A DNA stretch of 22,987 nt from Clostridia bacterium (GCA_017501055.1 JAFVXP010000026.1:1-22987); one strand, 5' to 3'. Positions 7,114 through 16,096 are shown, counted from the stretch's first letter. Made by a program: numbers and translations. The notes: generated by a model not told the origin, from the letters alone.

Positions 7114-8573
7114 ACTACATCAGCACCAGAAAATTGAATAAAGACGCAGAGGGCAACACAAGCGCATTCGTTATTAAAAACGGACTTGCGCCCGACGGTG
7201 GACTTTACGTTCCCGAAAGCTTGCCTGCTCTCGACCAAGCAACGATAGAATCGCTCATCGGTATGACCTATCCCGAACGTGCGGCATATATCCTTTCGCT
7301 TTTCCTTACCGATTATACAAAGGAAGAGCTTCTTAACGCTGCCGAAGCGGCATACAGCAAGGAAAAATTCGGCGGACCTGCCGCACCGATAGCAAAGGTC
7401 GGCGGAGATTATTTCTTAGAGCTTTGGCACGGTCCGACAAGCGCATTTAAGGATATGGCACTTCAGATCATGCCTCGTCTTCTTTCGCTTTCTCTCGGCA
7501 AAACGGGCGAAAGCAGAGATGCATATATCCTCGTTGCGACCAGCGGTGATACCGGAAAAGCAGCACTTGAAGGCTATTGCGATATAGACCGTGTTAAGAT
7601 CAAGGTATTCTATCCCGTAAACGGCGTTTCCAATATCCAGAAAAAGCAGATGGCATCGCAGAAGGGTAATAACGTTGACGTTGTTTCGATAAACGGCAAC
7701 TTTGACGACGCTCAAAGCGGTGTTAAGGCAATTTTCGCAAACGATTCCGCAAAGGAATTGCTTGATAAAAACGGATATTTCTTCTCCAGCGCAAACTCTA
7801 TAAACTGGGGCAGACTTGCACCGCAGATAGTTTATTACGTTTCCGCATATTGCGACCTTATCGCAGAAGGCGAAATTAAATACGGCGAGCTTCTCGACGT
7901 AACCGTTCCTACGGGCAACTTCGGTAATATCTTTGCGTCGTTCCTTGCGAAGAAGATGGGCGTTCCGCTTGGCAAGCTTGTTTGCGCTTCCAATAAAAAT
8001 GATATATTGACCGACTTTATAAACAAGGGTGTTTACGATAAACGCCGTGAATTCTTCACAACAACTTCTCCCTCTATGGATATTCTCATCTCGAGCAACC
8101 TTGAAAGATTGCTTTGGTTTGCCGTAGGCCCCGAATCCACAAAGGATTGTATGGAAAAGCTTGCAAGCGAGGGTATCTATTCGCTTTCGAACGAGGATAT
8201 GGAAAAGATCCGTGAGGATTTTGCAGGATATGCCTGCTCCGAGGAAAAGACCAAGGAAACCATTTCCAACCTTTTCAAAGAATTCGGCTATCTTTGCGAT
8301 ACACATACCGCTGTTGCGGCTTATGCTGCTTCGGAATATAAAAAGGGAAGCGGCAACAAGATGCTTGTTGTTTCCACCGCTTCACCCTATAAATTCGCTC
8401 CCGCAGTTCTCTCTTCGCTTGGAGAAGAAGTTCCCGGGGACGATTTTGATGCACTCGATAAGCTCTTTGCCGTCACCAAGACCGCAATTCCCGCAAACCT
8501 TGCAAACCTTCGCAATGCAGAGGTTAGATTCACAAAGGTTATTGAACCGTCTGAAATGATAAATAGCCTATAA
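7110..8573 (+). CDS. thrC: Threonine synthase, 487 aa
   Basis: This PLP enzyme converts O-phosphohomoserine to threonine, the last step of threonine synthesis. The PLP lysine is Lys114 in HGPTSAFKDMALQ, and the phosphate loop ATSGDTGKAALEGY follows. Further family blocks are FYPVNGVSNIQKKQM, NSINWGRLAPQIVYYV, PTGNFGNIFA and DTHTAVAAYA. Length fits the long bacterial class (about 480-500 residues). It overlaps yraN by four bases, so it is the last gene of the rplS-led cluster even though its function is unrelated. No clear terminator follows; the opposing DUF1540 gene ends 17 bp downstream. Confidence 0.97.
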   Translation: MNYISTRKLNKDAEGNTSAFVIKNGLAPDGGLYVPESLPALDQATIESLIGMTYPERAAYILSLFLTDYTKEELLNAAEAAYSKEKFGGPAAPIAKVGGDYFLELWHGPTSAFKDMALQIMPRLLSLSLGKTGESRDAYILVATSGDTGKAALEGYCDIDRVKIKVFYPVNGVSNIQKKQMASQKGNNVDVVSINGNFDDAQSGVKAIFANDSAKELLDKNGYFFSSANSINWGRLAPQIVYYVSAYCDLIAEGEIKYGELLDVTVPTGNFGNIFASFLAKKMGVPLGKLVCASNKNDILTDFINKGVYDKRREFFTTTSPSMDILISSNLERLLWFAVGPESTKDCMEKLASEGIYSLSNEDMEKIREDFAGYACSEEKTKETISNLFKEFGYLCDTHTAVAAYAASEYKKGSGNKMLVVSTASPYKFAPAVLSSLGEEVPGDDFDALDKLFAVTKTAIPANLANLRNAEVRFTKVIEPSEMINSL

Positions 8574-8590
8574 AAGCTTACTGTTTGTGA

Positions 8591-8773
8591 CTAAAACTCT
8601 TTATGCCTAAAGGTAGCACACACAGTCTGTGAAGAATTTGTGGCTGTCGAAGGACCTACGGTGATCTTGTTCGCCGTGCAATAGTGAATACCGTCGTGGT
8701 AGGCGCAGTTTGTAACACTGCAACTGATTCCGTGAATGTGCTTCGGGATTTGATTAAAAGATATTTGATTCAT
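8591..8773 (-). CDS. Small DUF1540 cysteine-rich protein, 60 aa
   Basis: The reverse-strand frame encodes a complete DUF1540-type unit: ISCSVTNCAYHDGIHYC, then ITVGPS, then QTVCATFRH, with cysteines at 18, 23, 32 and 52. The four-cysteine spacing suggests a metal site, but the function of the domain is unknown; such small proteins are common in Clostridia and Bacilli. The frame could open 18 bases further upstream, but AAAGGA (8784-8789) is correctly placed for the ATG at 8773. It lies on the opposite strand to its neighbours, between thrC and the phosphoesterase, so it must have its own promoter, which I could not identify convincingly. Confidence 0.85.
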   Translation of the reverse strand: MNQISFNQIPKHIHGISCSVTNCAYHDGIHYCTANKITVGPSTATNSSQTVCATFRHKEF

Positions 8774-8846
8774 TATAAAATTTCCTTTCAATAAGAGTTT
8801 ATCTTATTGTTTGCAAAAAAAGAAAAATTATTATCGGAGAATAGAA

Positions 8847-9551
8847 TTGTCGATTTTTACGATTGCCGACCTTCATCTTTCTTCAACAACGAATAAACCA
8901 ATGGATATTTTCGGGCCGAAATGGGAAAACCATACCGAACGCCTGCGTGAGAATTGGCAGGCAATGGTCAAGCCCGAGGATACCGTTATAATCGCAGGCG
9001 ATATTTCTTGGGGTATGCGTACAGAGGACGCACTTGCCGACCTTGAATTTATCGAATCTCTAAACGGGAAAAAGATCATCGCCAAGGGCAACCACGATTT
9101 TTGGTGGCAGACGATGAAGAAGCTTTATGAGTTTCGTGATTCGATAGGTGCTTTGAGTATTGATTTTCTCTTTAATAACGCCTATGTTGCCGAGAATTTT
9201 ATAATCTGCGGAACCCGTGGCTGGTTTCCCGAATCGAACTACGGCCCCGATGACGAAAAGATAGTAAACCGTGAAGCGGAACGCTTGCGTACCTCTATTC
9301 TTGCAGGATTAAAGCTTCAAGAGCAATATCCCGAAAAGGAGATTCTTGTTTTCTTGCATTATCCCCCTGCATACGGAACCGTACGTTGCGAGCGTATATG
9401 CGAGGTTATCCACGAATACAAGATAAAACGTGTATTCTACGGACATATTCACGGTGCACAGAAAAGCAAGATCGTTTATCAGATCGCAGGCGCAAACCTA
9501 ACTCTTGTCGCCGCCGATTGGCTTAATTTCAAGCCGTTGATTATTGAATAA
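8847..9551 (+). CDS. Calcineurin-like metallophosphoesterase, 234 aa, TTG start
   Basis: All dinuclear metal-site motifs of the calcineurin-like superfamily are present: DLH (Asp8, His10), GDISWG (Asp52), GNHDFWW (Asn82, His83), FLHYPP and GHIHG. It resembles the YkuE- or YpbG-like clostridial phosphohydrolases; the substrate cannot be read from sequence. The frame extends upstream to a TTG at 8811, but GGAGA at 8836-8840 points to the TTG at 8847 (M-SIFTIADLHLS), which puts the first metal ligand at its usual place near the N-terminus. It stands alone: the upstream gene is divergent and the downstream leuS is convergent. Confidence 0.92.
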   Translation: MSIFTIADLHLSSTTNKPMDIFGPKWENHTERLRENWQAMVKPEDTVIIAGDISWGMRTEDALADLEFIESLNGKKIIAKGNHDFWWQTMKKLYEFRDSIGALSIDFLFNNAYVAENFIICGTRGWFPESNYGPDDEKIVNREAERLRTSILAGLKLQEQYPEKEILVFLHYPPAYGTVRCERICEVIHEYKIKRVFYGHIHGAQKSKIVYQIAGANLTLVAADWLNFKPLIIE

Positions 9552-9554
9552 AAT

Positions 9555-9588
9555 CACCCCGCAAAACACACGGTTTTGCGGGGACCCC
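9555..9588 (+). repeat. CCCC-hairpin-GGGGACCCC element, copy 1
   Basis: CCCCGCAAAAC (9557-9567) pairs perfectly with GTTTTGCGGGG (9573-9583) and is followed by ACCCC. It begins four bases after the phosphoesterase stop and abuts the bidirectional terminator. Three more copies with different arm sequences but the same CACCCC and GGGGACCCC ends occur at 18553, 22189 and 22386 (the last inverted). Confidence 0.85.
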
Positions 9589-9631
9589 AAAAAAACACCG
9601 ACATCAAAAACGATGTCGGTGTAATTTTTTT
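9589..9631. terminator. Bidirectional terminator between the phosphoesterase gene and leuS
   Basis: ACACCGACATC (9595-9605) and GATGTCGGTGT (9612-9622) form an 11-bp stem with loop AAAAAC. It has a run of seven A on the left (9589-9595) and seven T on the right (9625-9631), so it can end transcription from either strand. The leuS stop codon overlaps the T-run. Confidence 0.93.
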
Positions 9632-12038
9632 ATTTTGCAACAATATTGAAAATCTTGTCTTTAATATAGATCTTCTTAATGATCTGCTTGCCTTCAAGTG
9701 CAGACATAACGTTTTCGTTGGTTTGAATGATATCCCAAACAGCGTCTTCTTCTGCGCCTGCAGGAATAACAACGGTACCCTTGAGCTTACCGCAGACCTG
9801 AACGGCAATCTCTTTTTCGTCGTCAATGGTAAGAGCTTCGTCGTATTCGGGCCATTTTGCTGTCGAGCAGAATCCGTTCTGACCGAGGTTTTCCCACATT
9901 TCTTCACAGATATGCGGAGCAAAGGGAGAGAGGATCCTTGTAAGAGCAAGAAGGCTTTCCTTGTCGATAGAACCAACGGCATAAACGTCGTTAAGGAAGG
10001 TCATCATAGCGGCGATAGCGGTGTTGAACTTCATACCGTCAATATCGCTTGATACCTTCTTTATGGTCTTGTGGAGCGAACGAACAAGCTTATCGTTCTT
10101 TGCGCCAAGCATTTCGTCAAGAGCCGCAAAGCGTTCAAGGAAACGCTTGCAACCGCGAACACTACTCTGTGACCAAGGAGCAGCCGAGCCGTAATCACCC
10201 ATAAAGAGGGTATAGGTACGGAGAACGTCTGCGCCGTATTCGTCAACAACGTCGTTGGGGTCAACAACGTTGCCCTTCGATTTACTCATCTTTTCGCCGT
10301 CGGGACCGAGGATAAGACCCTGTGCGGTACGTTTTGCGTAAGGCTCTGCAACGGGAACAACGCCGAGGTCGTAAAGGAACTTGTGCCAGAAACGTGAATA
10401 GATCATGTGACGGGTAACGTGTTCCATACCGCCGTTGTACCAATCGACAGGCAACCAATATTTAAGCTTTTCTTCGCTTGCAAAGCAATCGTCGTTGTGC
10501 GGGTCTGCATAACGGAGGAAGTACCAGGACGAGCCTGCCCATTGAGGCATCGTATCGGTCTCACGCTTTGCGTCCATACCGCACTTCGGACATTTGCAGT
10601 TTACGTAGGAATCGATTCTCGCAAGAGGCGATTCACCGCCCTGACCGGGAGCAAATTCGTCCATATCGGGAAGCTTCAAGGGGAGTTCTTCATAAGGAAC
10701 GGCAACCATACCGCATTTTTCACAGTGTACTATCGGAATCGGTTCGCCCCAATAACGCTGACGGTTGAACGCCCAGTCCTTCATTTTGTACTGAACGCCG
10801 CCTTCGCCTGCGCCGATTGCTTGAAGCTCTTCAATAGCACGGCGTATGGAATCCTTTTTGTTCGTAAATCCGTTAAGGAAGCCCGAATTTACCATTTCAC
10901 CGTCTTCGGTATATGCATCTTTTTCAATATCGCCGCCCTTGATGACTTCGATAATGTCAATACCAAATTTATTTGCGAATTCCCAGTCACGCTGGTCGTG
11001 TGCGGGAACAGCCATAATTGCGCCGGTACCGTAGCCCATCATAACGTAATCGGCAATATAAACGGGAATCTCTTTTCCGCTTAAGGGGTTGACAGCGGTA
11101 AAGCCTTCAAGCTTAACGCCCGTCTTTTCCTTAACAAGCTGGGTTCTTTCAAATTCCGTCTTCTTTGCACACTGCTCACGGTATTCGATAACAGCGTCCA
11201 TATTCGAAATGCTTTCCGCATATTTGTCTATCAACGGATGCTCGGGAGCCATAACCATAAAGGTTACGCCAAACAACGTGTCGGGACGTGTTGTGTATAT
11301 ACGGAGAGAATCCTCTTTGTTTGCAAGCTTGAAATTAACGAATGCGCCTTCGGATTTACCGATCCAGTTAACCTGCTGCTGCTTTATGTTGGGAAGATAG
11401 TCAACCTCTTCAAGACCGTTCAAGAGCTTATCTGCATATTCGGTAATACGTAAGTACCAAACGTCCTTCGATTTCTGAACGATGTCGCTGTGGCAGATAT
11501 CGCATTTACCGCCCTGCGAGTCTTCATTAGAAAGAACGACCTTACATTCGGGACAGTAGTTTACAAGTGCGGTATCACGGAACACAAGTCCCTTTTCAAA
11601 CATCTTGAGGAATATCCACTGGGTCCATTTGTAATAATCAACGTCGGTAGTGTCAACAACTCTCGACCAGTCGAAAGCAAAACCTACACGCTTAAGCTGG
11701 CTTGTGAACTTTTCGATGTTCTTGTCGGTAACTGCTCTCGGGTGCATACCCGTTTTTATAGCATAGTTTTCTGTAGGAAGACCGAAAGCGTCAAATCCCA
11801 TAGGGAACATAACGTTAAAGCCTTCCATTCTGCGCTTACGGGAGATAACTTCAAGGCCGGAATAAGCCTTGATATGTCCTACGTGCATACCTGCACCGCT
11901 CGGATAAGGAAATTCTACAAGCGCAAAAAATTTCGGTTTTTCGGAACCCTTCTGACCGGGGTCTTTTGCTTCGAAGATCTTGCTTTCGTCCCAGCGGTCC
12001 TGCCATTTTTTCTCAATATTCTTAAATTCGTGACGCAT
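9630..12038 (-). CDS. leuS: Leucyl-tRNA synthetase, 802 aa
   Basis: Class I synthetase charging tRNA-Leu. The HIGH motif is HVGH (residues 52-55) in YPSGAGMHVGH, and KMSKS is at 583-587. The CP1 editing domain is present with TTRPDTLFGVTFMV and GTGAIMAVPAHDQRDWEFA. Cysteine pairs (CPEC...CDIC, CEKC, CKCPKC) mark zinc-type modules. Length is typical of bacterial LeuRS. The ATG shares one base with the rsfS stop (TAATG), with a GGGGGAG ribosome site inside rsfS, so translation is probably coupled. It is the last gene of the argS operon and ends at the bidirectional terminator. Confidence 0.98.
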   Translation of the reverse strand: MRHEFKNIEKKWQDRWDESKIFEAKDPGQKGSEKPKFFALVEFPYPSGAGMHVGHIKAYSGLEVISRKRRMEGFNVMFPMGFDAFGLPTENYAIKTGMHPRAVTDKNIEKFTSQLKRVGFAFDWSRVVDTTDVDYYKWTQWIFLKMFEKGLVFRDTALVNYCPECKVVLSNEDSQGGKCDICHSDIVQKSKDVWYLRITEYADKLLNGLEEVDYLPNIKQQQVNWIGKSEGAFVNFKLANKEDSLRIYTTRPDTLFGVTFMVMAPEHPLIDKYAESISNMDAVIEYREQCAKKTEFERTQLVKEKTGVKLEGFTAVNPLSGKEIPVYIADYVMMGYGTGAIMAVPAHDQRDWEFANKFGIDIIEVIKGGDIEKDAYTEDGEMVNSGFLNGFTNKKDSIRRAIEELQAIGAGEGGVQYKMKDWAFNRQRYWGEPIPIVHCEKCGMVAVPYEELPLKLPDMDEFAPGQGGESPLARIDSYVNCKCPKCGMDAKRETDTMPQWAGSSWYFLRYADPHNDDCFASEEKLKYWLPVDWYNGGMEHVTRHMIYSRFWHKFLYDLGVVPVAEPYAKRTAQGLILGPDGEKMSKSKGNVVDPNDVVDEYGADVLRTYTLFMGDYGSAAPWSQSSVRGCKRFLERFAALDEMLGAKNDKLVRSLHKTIKKVSSDIDGMKFNTAIAAMMTFLNDVYAVGSIDKESLLALTRILSPFAPHICEEMWENLGQNGFCSTAKWPEYDEALTIDDEKEIAVQVCGKLKGTVVIPAGAEEDAVWDIIQTNENVMSALEGKQIIKKIYIKDKIFNIVAK

Positions 12039-12415
12039 TATTCGTCTCCCCCTTCGGGTTTGATTTCGTTACCGCCCCAAAGGCGTTCGAGTTTATAAAA
12101 ATCACGTGCTTCGGAAGTGAACACATTAATAATAACACAGCCGTAGTCAAGCAAGGTCCAAGCGTTGCCCGATGCACCCTCGATGTGGCTCGGTTCGAGA
12201 GACATTTCTTCCTTAAGCTTGAATTCAACTTCGTCTGCAAGTGCACGGACGTGTGTGTTCGAGGTACCCGTTGCAAGCACGAAATAATCGGCAAGAATGG
12301 TTTGGTCGCCAACCTCAAGAACGGTCACGTCCATACCTTTTTTGTTATCAAGCACGTTAAAAGCAAAATCTGCAATCTCTTTTGCTTTTTCTTTTTGCAT
12401 AATTTCGTCGTTCAT
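12038..12415 (-). CDS. rsfS: Ribosomal silencing factor RsfS, 125 aa
   Basis: RsfS binds L14 of the 50S subunit and blocks joining of the subunits when nutrients are limiting. Family blocks are clear: AFNVLDNKKGMDVTVLEV, ILADYFVLATGTSNTHVRALAD, HIEGASGNAWTLLDYG and VIINVFTSEARDFYKLERLWG. AAAGGAT lies 7 nt before the ATG at 12415. It follows yqeK by 15 bp. The order nadD-yqeK-rsfS is conserved in Firmicutes; the adjacent leuS is a frequent but not universal addition. Confidence 0.96.
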   Translation of the reverse strand: MNDEIMQKEKAKEIADFAFNVLDNKKGMDVTVLEVGDQTILADYFVLATGTSNTHVRALADEVEFKLKEEMSLEPSHIEGASGNAWTLLDYGCVIINVFTSEARDFYKLERLWGGNEIKPEGGDE

Positions 12416-12430
12416 ATAATATCCTTTCGG

Positions 12431-13039
12431 CTAAAATTCGTTATTTTTTATCTGGGATAAGTAATAGTTTCTTGCAAGGAAGGTCGATTCGCAAATAACG
12501 TCGTCCTTCGATAGAAGATGCTTTATAGTCGTATCAAAAGAACGTACAAGCGTTTTAAGGAGCGCTGTGTTCTTGTTGTTTTCCTTGACAAGAGCCTTTT
12601 TGTAGAATTCACGAAGCTTTACACAAGCAGGGTCGTCACGGAATTCCTCGATATAATCGGCAAGATATATAACCGTTTCGAAGGGAGTCATATTCGGTCT
12701 GCCCGTTGTGTGCCAATATATCGCAGAGCAGGCATCGCTTTGCATACCAAAGCGGTCGCTCGCTATCATTGCCGCCGTCTTTGCGTGGAGAAGCTTTGGA
12801 TTGTTCTTTTCGTCTTCCGCAAGAACGATACCGTAATGCTCGCAAAGCTCAAACTGACGTTCAACAGAATATTCCTTCGTATAATCGTGCATAAGCGCCG
12901 CAAGCTCGACAGCCTTCAAATCAAGCGCAGGAAAATGCGTTTTTGCAAGCTCCTTTGCCGCTTCGGCAACACCGAGAGTGTGCTTCAAACGCCTTTCGGA
13001 TATTGTCATTGAGGATAAAATACTGTTTGCATCGATCAT
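12431..13039 (-). CDS. yqeK: HD-domain hydrolase YqeK, 202 aa
   Basis: HD superfamily protein of the YqeK family, members of which hydrolyse diadenosine tetraphosphate symmetrically. Metal ligands are visible: His20 in RRLKHTLGV, the HD pair His51-Asp52 in ALMHDYTKEY, His85 in LLHAKTAA, His110 in IYWHTTGRP and Asp128 in IYLADYIEE. The ATG overlaps the nadD stop by four bases (ATGA), which couples its translation to nadD. Length is typical. Confidence 0.95.
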   Translation of the reverse strand: MIDANSILSSMTISERRLKHTLGVAEAAKELAKTHFPALDLKAVELAALMHDYTKEYSVERQFELCEHYGIVLAEDEKNNPKLLHAKTAAMIASDRFGMQSDACSAIYWHTTGRPNMTPFETVIYLADYIEEFRDDPACVKLREFYKKALVKENNKNTALLKTLVRSFDTTIKHLLSKDDVICESTFLARNYYLSQIKNNEF

Positions 13040-13620
13040 TTGCCGTAAAGCCCCCGTTTCTCGATATATTCATAAACGCCTTCGGGGAGCAATTCCGCTT
13101 TCGGTTCGGAACGGAATTGGCTCGAGGAAAGGACAATTCTCTCGTTGCCCAAAAGATTGGGACGTTTTCCCGAAATCGCTTCCAGCTTATCCAAAGCAGG
13201 AGTTATATCCCTGTCGCCTCTGTATGCGATAACAAGATTTACGTTTTCGAGAAGATATTTATAATTTTTCCATTTGTCAAAGCTGTCTATCCAATCGTCG
13301 CCCGTCATCAAAAAGAATTCGCTTTCGGGGTGGATAGATTTAAGCTCTGCAACGGTATCGCAGGTATAGCTCGTTCCCGCACGTTTAAGCTCAATATCGC
13401 TTATCCTAACCTTATTATTACCCGAAAATGCAATTTTCAGCATTTCGGTTCTGTCTTCTCCCGAAACGGCTTTTATGTCCTTCAAGGGAGAAATACGGTT
13501 TGGGATAATATAGAGCAGGTCGAGCGAAAAATTTTCGATAAATTTTTCGGCAATAGCAACGTGGCCCCTGTGTACGGGATTGAACGTACCCCCAAAGATA
13601 CCGATCCTATTCTTCGTCAT
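13036..13620 (-). CDS. nadD: Nicotinate-nucleotide adenylyltransferase, 194 aa
   Basis: NadD adenylates nicotinate mononucleotide on the route to NAD. The nucleotidyltransferase motif GGTFNPVHRGH is at residues 10-20 and the second motif appears as LSSSQFRSE (canonical SSTxIR) near the C-terminus, followed by VYEYIEKRGLYG. The open frame extends 17 codons further upstream, but a start at 13620 (MTKNRIGIFGG) places the motif as in the family. That start lies inside the last codons of yebC, an overlap of 14 bases. There is no strong ribosome site, so it probably depends on translational coupling to yebC. Confidence 0.94.
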   Translation of the reverse strand: MTKNRIGIFGGTFNPVHRGHVAIAEKFIENFSLDLLYIIPNRISPLKDIKAVSGEDRTEMLKIAFSGNNKVRISDIELKRAGTSYTCDTVAELKSIHPESEFFLMTGDDWIDSFDKWKNYKYLLENVNLVIAYRGDRDITPALDKLEAISGKRPNLLGNERIVLSSSQFRSEPKAELLPEGVYEYIEKRGLYGK

Positions 13621-14329
13621 CCCAGTTGTGCCAAACGTCTGTAACGTCATCGTTGTCTTCAAGTGCGTCAAGAAGCTTGTTCATCTTTGTAATCTGGTCT
13701 TCGTCGTCCAATCTGACGTAGTTGGAAGGAATCTTTTCAAGCTCTGCAGATTCGATAACGTATCCCTTTGCGGAAAGAGCGTCACGAACGGAGGAAAGCT
13801 CGCTTATATCGGTGAAAACCTCGCCGTTTTCGCCTTCGGAGGTGAAGTCGAGAGCACCGCATTCAAGCGCCGCTTCCATAAATTCGTCCTCGTCCTTAAT
13901 GCCCGAAACTACAACAACACCCTTTTCTGCGAACATATAGGAGACACATCCGCTTGTACCAAGGTTGCCGCCGAACTTGTCAAAATAGTGACGGACGTCG
14001 CCTGCGGTACGGTTACGGTTGTCGGTAGCCGCTTCAACGATAACTGCAACACCGCCGGGGCCGTATCCTTCATAAGTCATAACCTCGTAAGCAACGCTGT
14101 CTGCGCCCGAAGCCTTTTTGATGATTCTGTCAATGTTGTCGTTGGGAACGTTAAGGCTCTTTGCCTTTGCGATAAGGTCACGGAGCTTTGTGTTCGACGT
14201 GGGTTCGGGACCGCCGTCGCGAACTGCAATAGCGATCTCCTTACCGATCTTTGTAAAGACCTTTGCACGCTGTGCGTCGGTCTTTTCTTTTTTGTGCATT
14301 ATATTTTTCCATTTGGAATGTCCTGACAT
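13607..14329 (-). CDS. yebC: YebC/PmpR family protein, 240 aa
   Basis: The N-terminal signature MSGHSKWKNIMHKKEKTDAQ and the downstream GGPEPTSNTKLRDLIAKAKS, YEGYGPGGVAVIVEA and DNRNRTAGDVRHYFDKFGGNLG are diagnostic. The family was first described as transcriptional regulators; more recent work ties some members to relief of ribosome stalling, so a translation role fits this operon of tRNA and ribosome genes. The acidic C-terminus (LEDNDDVTDVWHNWDDEE) is normal for the family. AAAGGAG sits before the ATG. It starts 18 bp after the end of argS. Confidence 0.97.
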   Translation of the reverse strand: MSGHSKWKNIMHKKEKTDAQRAKVFTKIGKEIAIAVRDGGPEPTSNTKLRDLIAKAKSLNVPNDNIDRIIKKASGADSVAYEVMTYEGYGPGGVAVIVEAATDNRNRTAGDVRHYFDKFGGNLGTSGCVSYMFAEKGVVVVSGIKDEDEFMEAALECGALDFTSEGENGEVFTDISELSSVRDALSAKGYVIESAELEKIPSNYVRLDDEDQITKMNKLLDALEDNDDVTDVWHNWDDEE

Positions 14330-14347
14330 GATAGATCTCCTTTAAAA

Positions 14348-16045
14348 TTAGATTTCTTCGGTACGTCTTATTCCGAGAAGGTCAAGACATTTTCCGAGAA
14401 TATTGCGTGTTGCGGAAGTAAGGGCAAGACGGAACTGTTCGGTCTCGCCGCCCGAGCCGAGAATACGGCAGTTGTGATAGAATTGGTTAAACAGGGTGCA
14501 AACGCTTAATGCATAACGGGAGATATGGCTGGGTTCATAATCGTTTGCGGCACGTTCAACGGTATCACCGAATTCAGAGAGCTTTCTGATAAGCTCGGCT
14601 TCTTCGGAAACGGGAGTATAGCTTCCGAATTCGCCGTTATATTCGCCTCTGCGCAAAACGCTTGCGGCACGTGCGTAGGTGTATTGAACGTAAGGTCCTG
14701 CGTTGCCTTCGAAGGAAAGAGTTCCTTCCCAAGTGAAGTTTGTATCCTTAATACGGCTGTTCGAAAGTGCGCTGAACAATACAGCACCAATGCCGACAGC
14801 TTCGGAAATTTCGTCCTTGTTTTCGTTTGCAACGTTCTTTTCCTCGATGATCGCTCTTGCCTTTGCAACGGCTTCATCAAAAACGTCGTTAAGAAGAATT
14901 ATATTGCCGGTACGGGACGCAAGCTTTTCACCGCCGAAGCTCATCGTACCGTAGGGGATATGAACAAGGTCCTTTGCCCAATCCTTGCCCATCATTTCGG
15001 TAACCTTAAACCACTGTGCAAAGTGAAGTGACTGACCTGCACTTGTAACGTATGCGCATTTATCGAATTTATAGGTATCGTATCTGTACTTCGCCGCCGC
15101 AATATCACGGGTGGGGTAAAGCGTGCTTCCGTCCGATTTAAGAATGAGCGCAGGGGGCATTTTATATTCCGAAAGGTCAACGATAGATGCACCGTCGTCG
15201 ATCTTCAAAAGCTCTTTATCCCTAAGCTCCTGAACGATTGCAGGCATTTTGTCGGTATAAAAGCTTTCGCCGTCCCAAACGTCAAACTCAATACCGAGAC
15301 GTTTGTAGGTTTGAGTATATTCACGGAGCGAAATATCCTTGAAGAGCTTCCATATCTCAAGATATTCTTCGTTTCCGCTTTCAAGCTCGTGGAAAGCGGC
15401 ACGTGCTTCTGCATTGAGAGAGGGGTCCTTTTCCGCTTCCTTGCCGAACATAACGTAGATACGTTCAAGTTCTTTAATGCCTTCACGTTCAAGCTGTTCA
15501 CGGCTGGACCATTTTTTGTAAGCAACGATCTGCTTACCGTTCTGTGTGCCCCAGTCGCCGAGATAGTTTATGGCAACGGTCTTGTAACCGCAGAATTTGT
15601 ATATATTACGAACGGCGTTACCGATAACGGTAGTGCCGAGATGTCCAAGATGGAAACGCTTTGCAATATTCGGGGAAGAGAAGTCCAAAACGAGCGTTTT
15701 GCCCTTTCCTTTTTCTGCAATTGCGCTGTAATCATCGTTAAGCAAAGCCTTAAGGTCGGAAATATACTTTGCACTTCCGAAGAAGAAGTTAAGATAACCG
15801 CCGACGGCTTCAACCTTTTCAAGCCCGTCAACGTTTTCGAATAACGATACAAGCTCTGAAGCTATCGCATCGGGACGGTTTCTTAAAACCTTGGATAGCT
15901 TAAAGCAGGGCAATGCAAGATCGCCAAGCTTGCTGTCTGCAGGTGTTTCGAGAAGATTGAGAGCGTCTTCTTCCGAGAGGGAAAAACCTTTTGACAAAAT
16001 ATGCTCGCTTGCGATTTTTGAAATTTTATGCTTAATATCACTCAT
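14348..16045 (-). CDS. argS: Arginyl-tRNA synthetase, 565 aa
   Basis: Class I synthetase for tRNA-Arg. The N-terminal Add-1 region contains the usual GDLALPCFKLSK, the HIGH motif is HLGH (residues 132-135) within SSPNIAKRFHLGHLG, and NYLGDWGTQNGK follows. As in most ArgRS, a clear KMSKS is absent and FGGEKLASRTGN occupies its place. The C-terminal anticodon-binding DALR-like region (YVQYTYARAASVLRR) is complete. It is the first gene of the reverse operon and has a consensus promoter 52-80 bp upstream. Confidence 0.98.
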   Translation of the reverse strand: MSDIKHKISKIASEHILSKGFSLSEEDALNLLETPADSKLGDLALPCFKLSKVLRNRPDAIASELVSLFENVDGLEKVEAVGGYLNFFFGSAKYISDLKALLNDDYSAIAEKGKGKTLVLDFSSPNIAKRFHLGHLGTTVIGNAVRNIYKFCGYKTVAINYLGDWGTQNGKQIVAYKKWSSREQLEREGIKELERIYVMFGKEAEKDPSLNAEARAAFHELESGNEEYLEIWKLFKDISLREYTQTYKRLGIEFDVWDGESFYTDKMPAIVQELRDKELLKIDDGASIVDLSEYKMPPALILKSDGSTLYPTRDIAAAKYRYDTYKFDKCAYVTSAGQSLHFAQWFKVTEMMGKDWAKDLVHIPYGTMSFGGEKLASRTGNIILLNDVFDEAVAKARAIIEEKNVANENKDEISEAVGIGAVLFSALSNSRIKDTNFTWEGTLSFEGNAGPYVQYTYARAASVLRRGEYNGEFGSYTPVSEEAELIRKLSEFGDTVERAANDYEPSHISRYALSVCTLFNQFYHNCRILGSGGETEQFRLALTSATRNILGKCLDLLGIRRTEEI

Positions 16046-16096
16046 AAAAAATACCTTGACCGTTCAGATTTATTTCCAATTAGATTATTACCCCAT

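Noticed and set aside
7416..8306. Long reverse-strand frame inside thrC (296 codons)
   Set aside because: It has the composition of an antisense shadow, no ribosome site and no family resemblance, while thrC is intact on the other strand.
8788..8816. DUF1540 promoter TTGCAA-N17-TATTGA on the reverse strand
   Set aside because: Spacing is good, but the -10 would overlap the ribosome site, so the RNA would lack it.
9555..9588. Hairpin copy 1 as just another terminator
   Set aside because: It is followed by ACCCC rather than directly by a T-run on the forward strand, a proper bidirectional terminator stands next to it, and the same ends recur at three other sites including one inside a repeat.
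14348..16045. Loss of a catalytic motif in ArgRS because KMSKS is missing
   Set aside because: Most arginyl-tRNA synthetases lack a canonical KMSKS; the region FGGEKLASRTGN takes its place, so this is normal.
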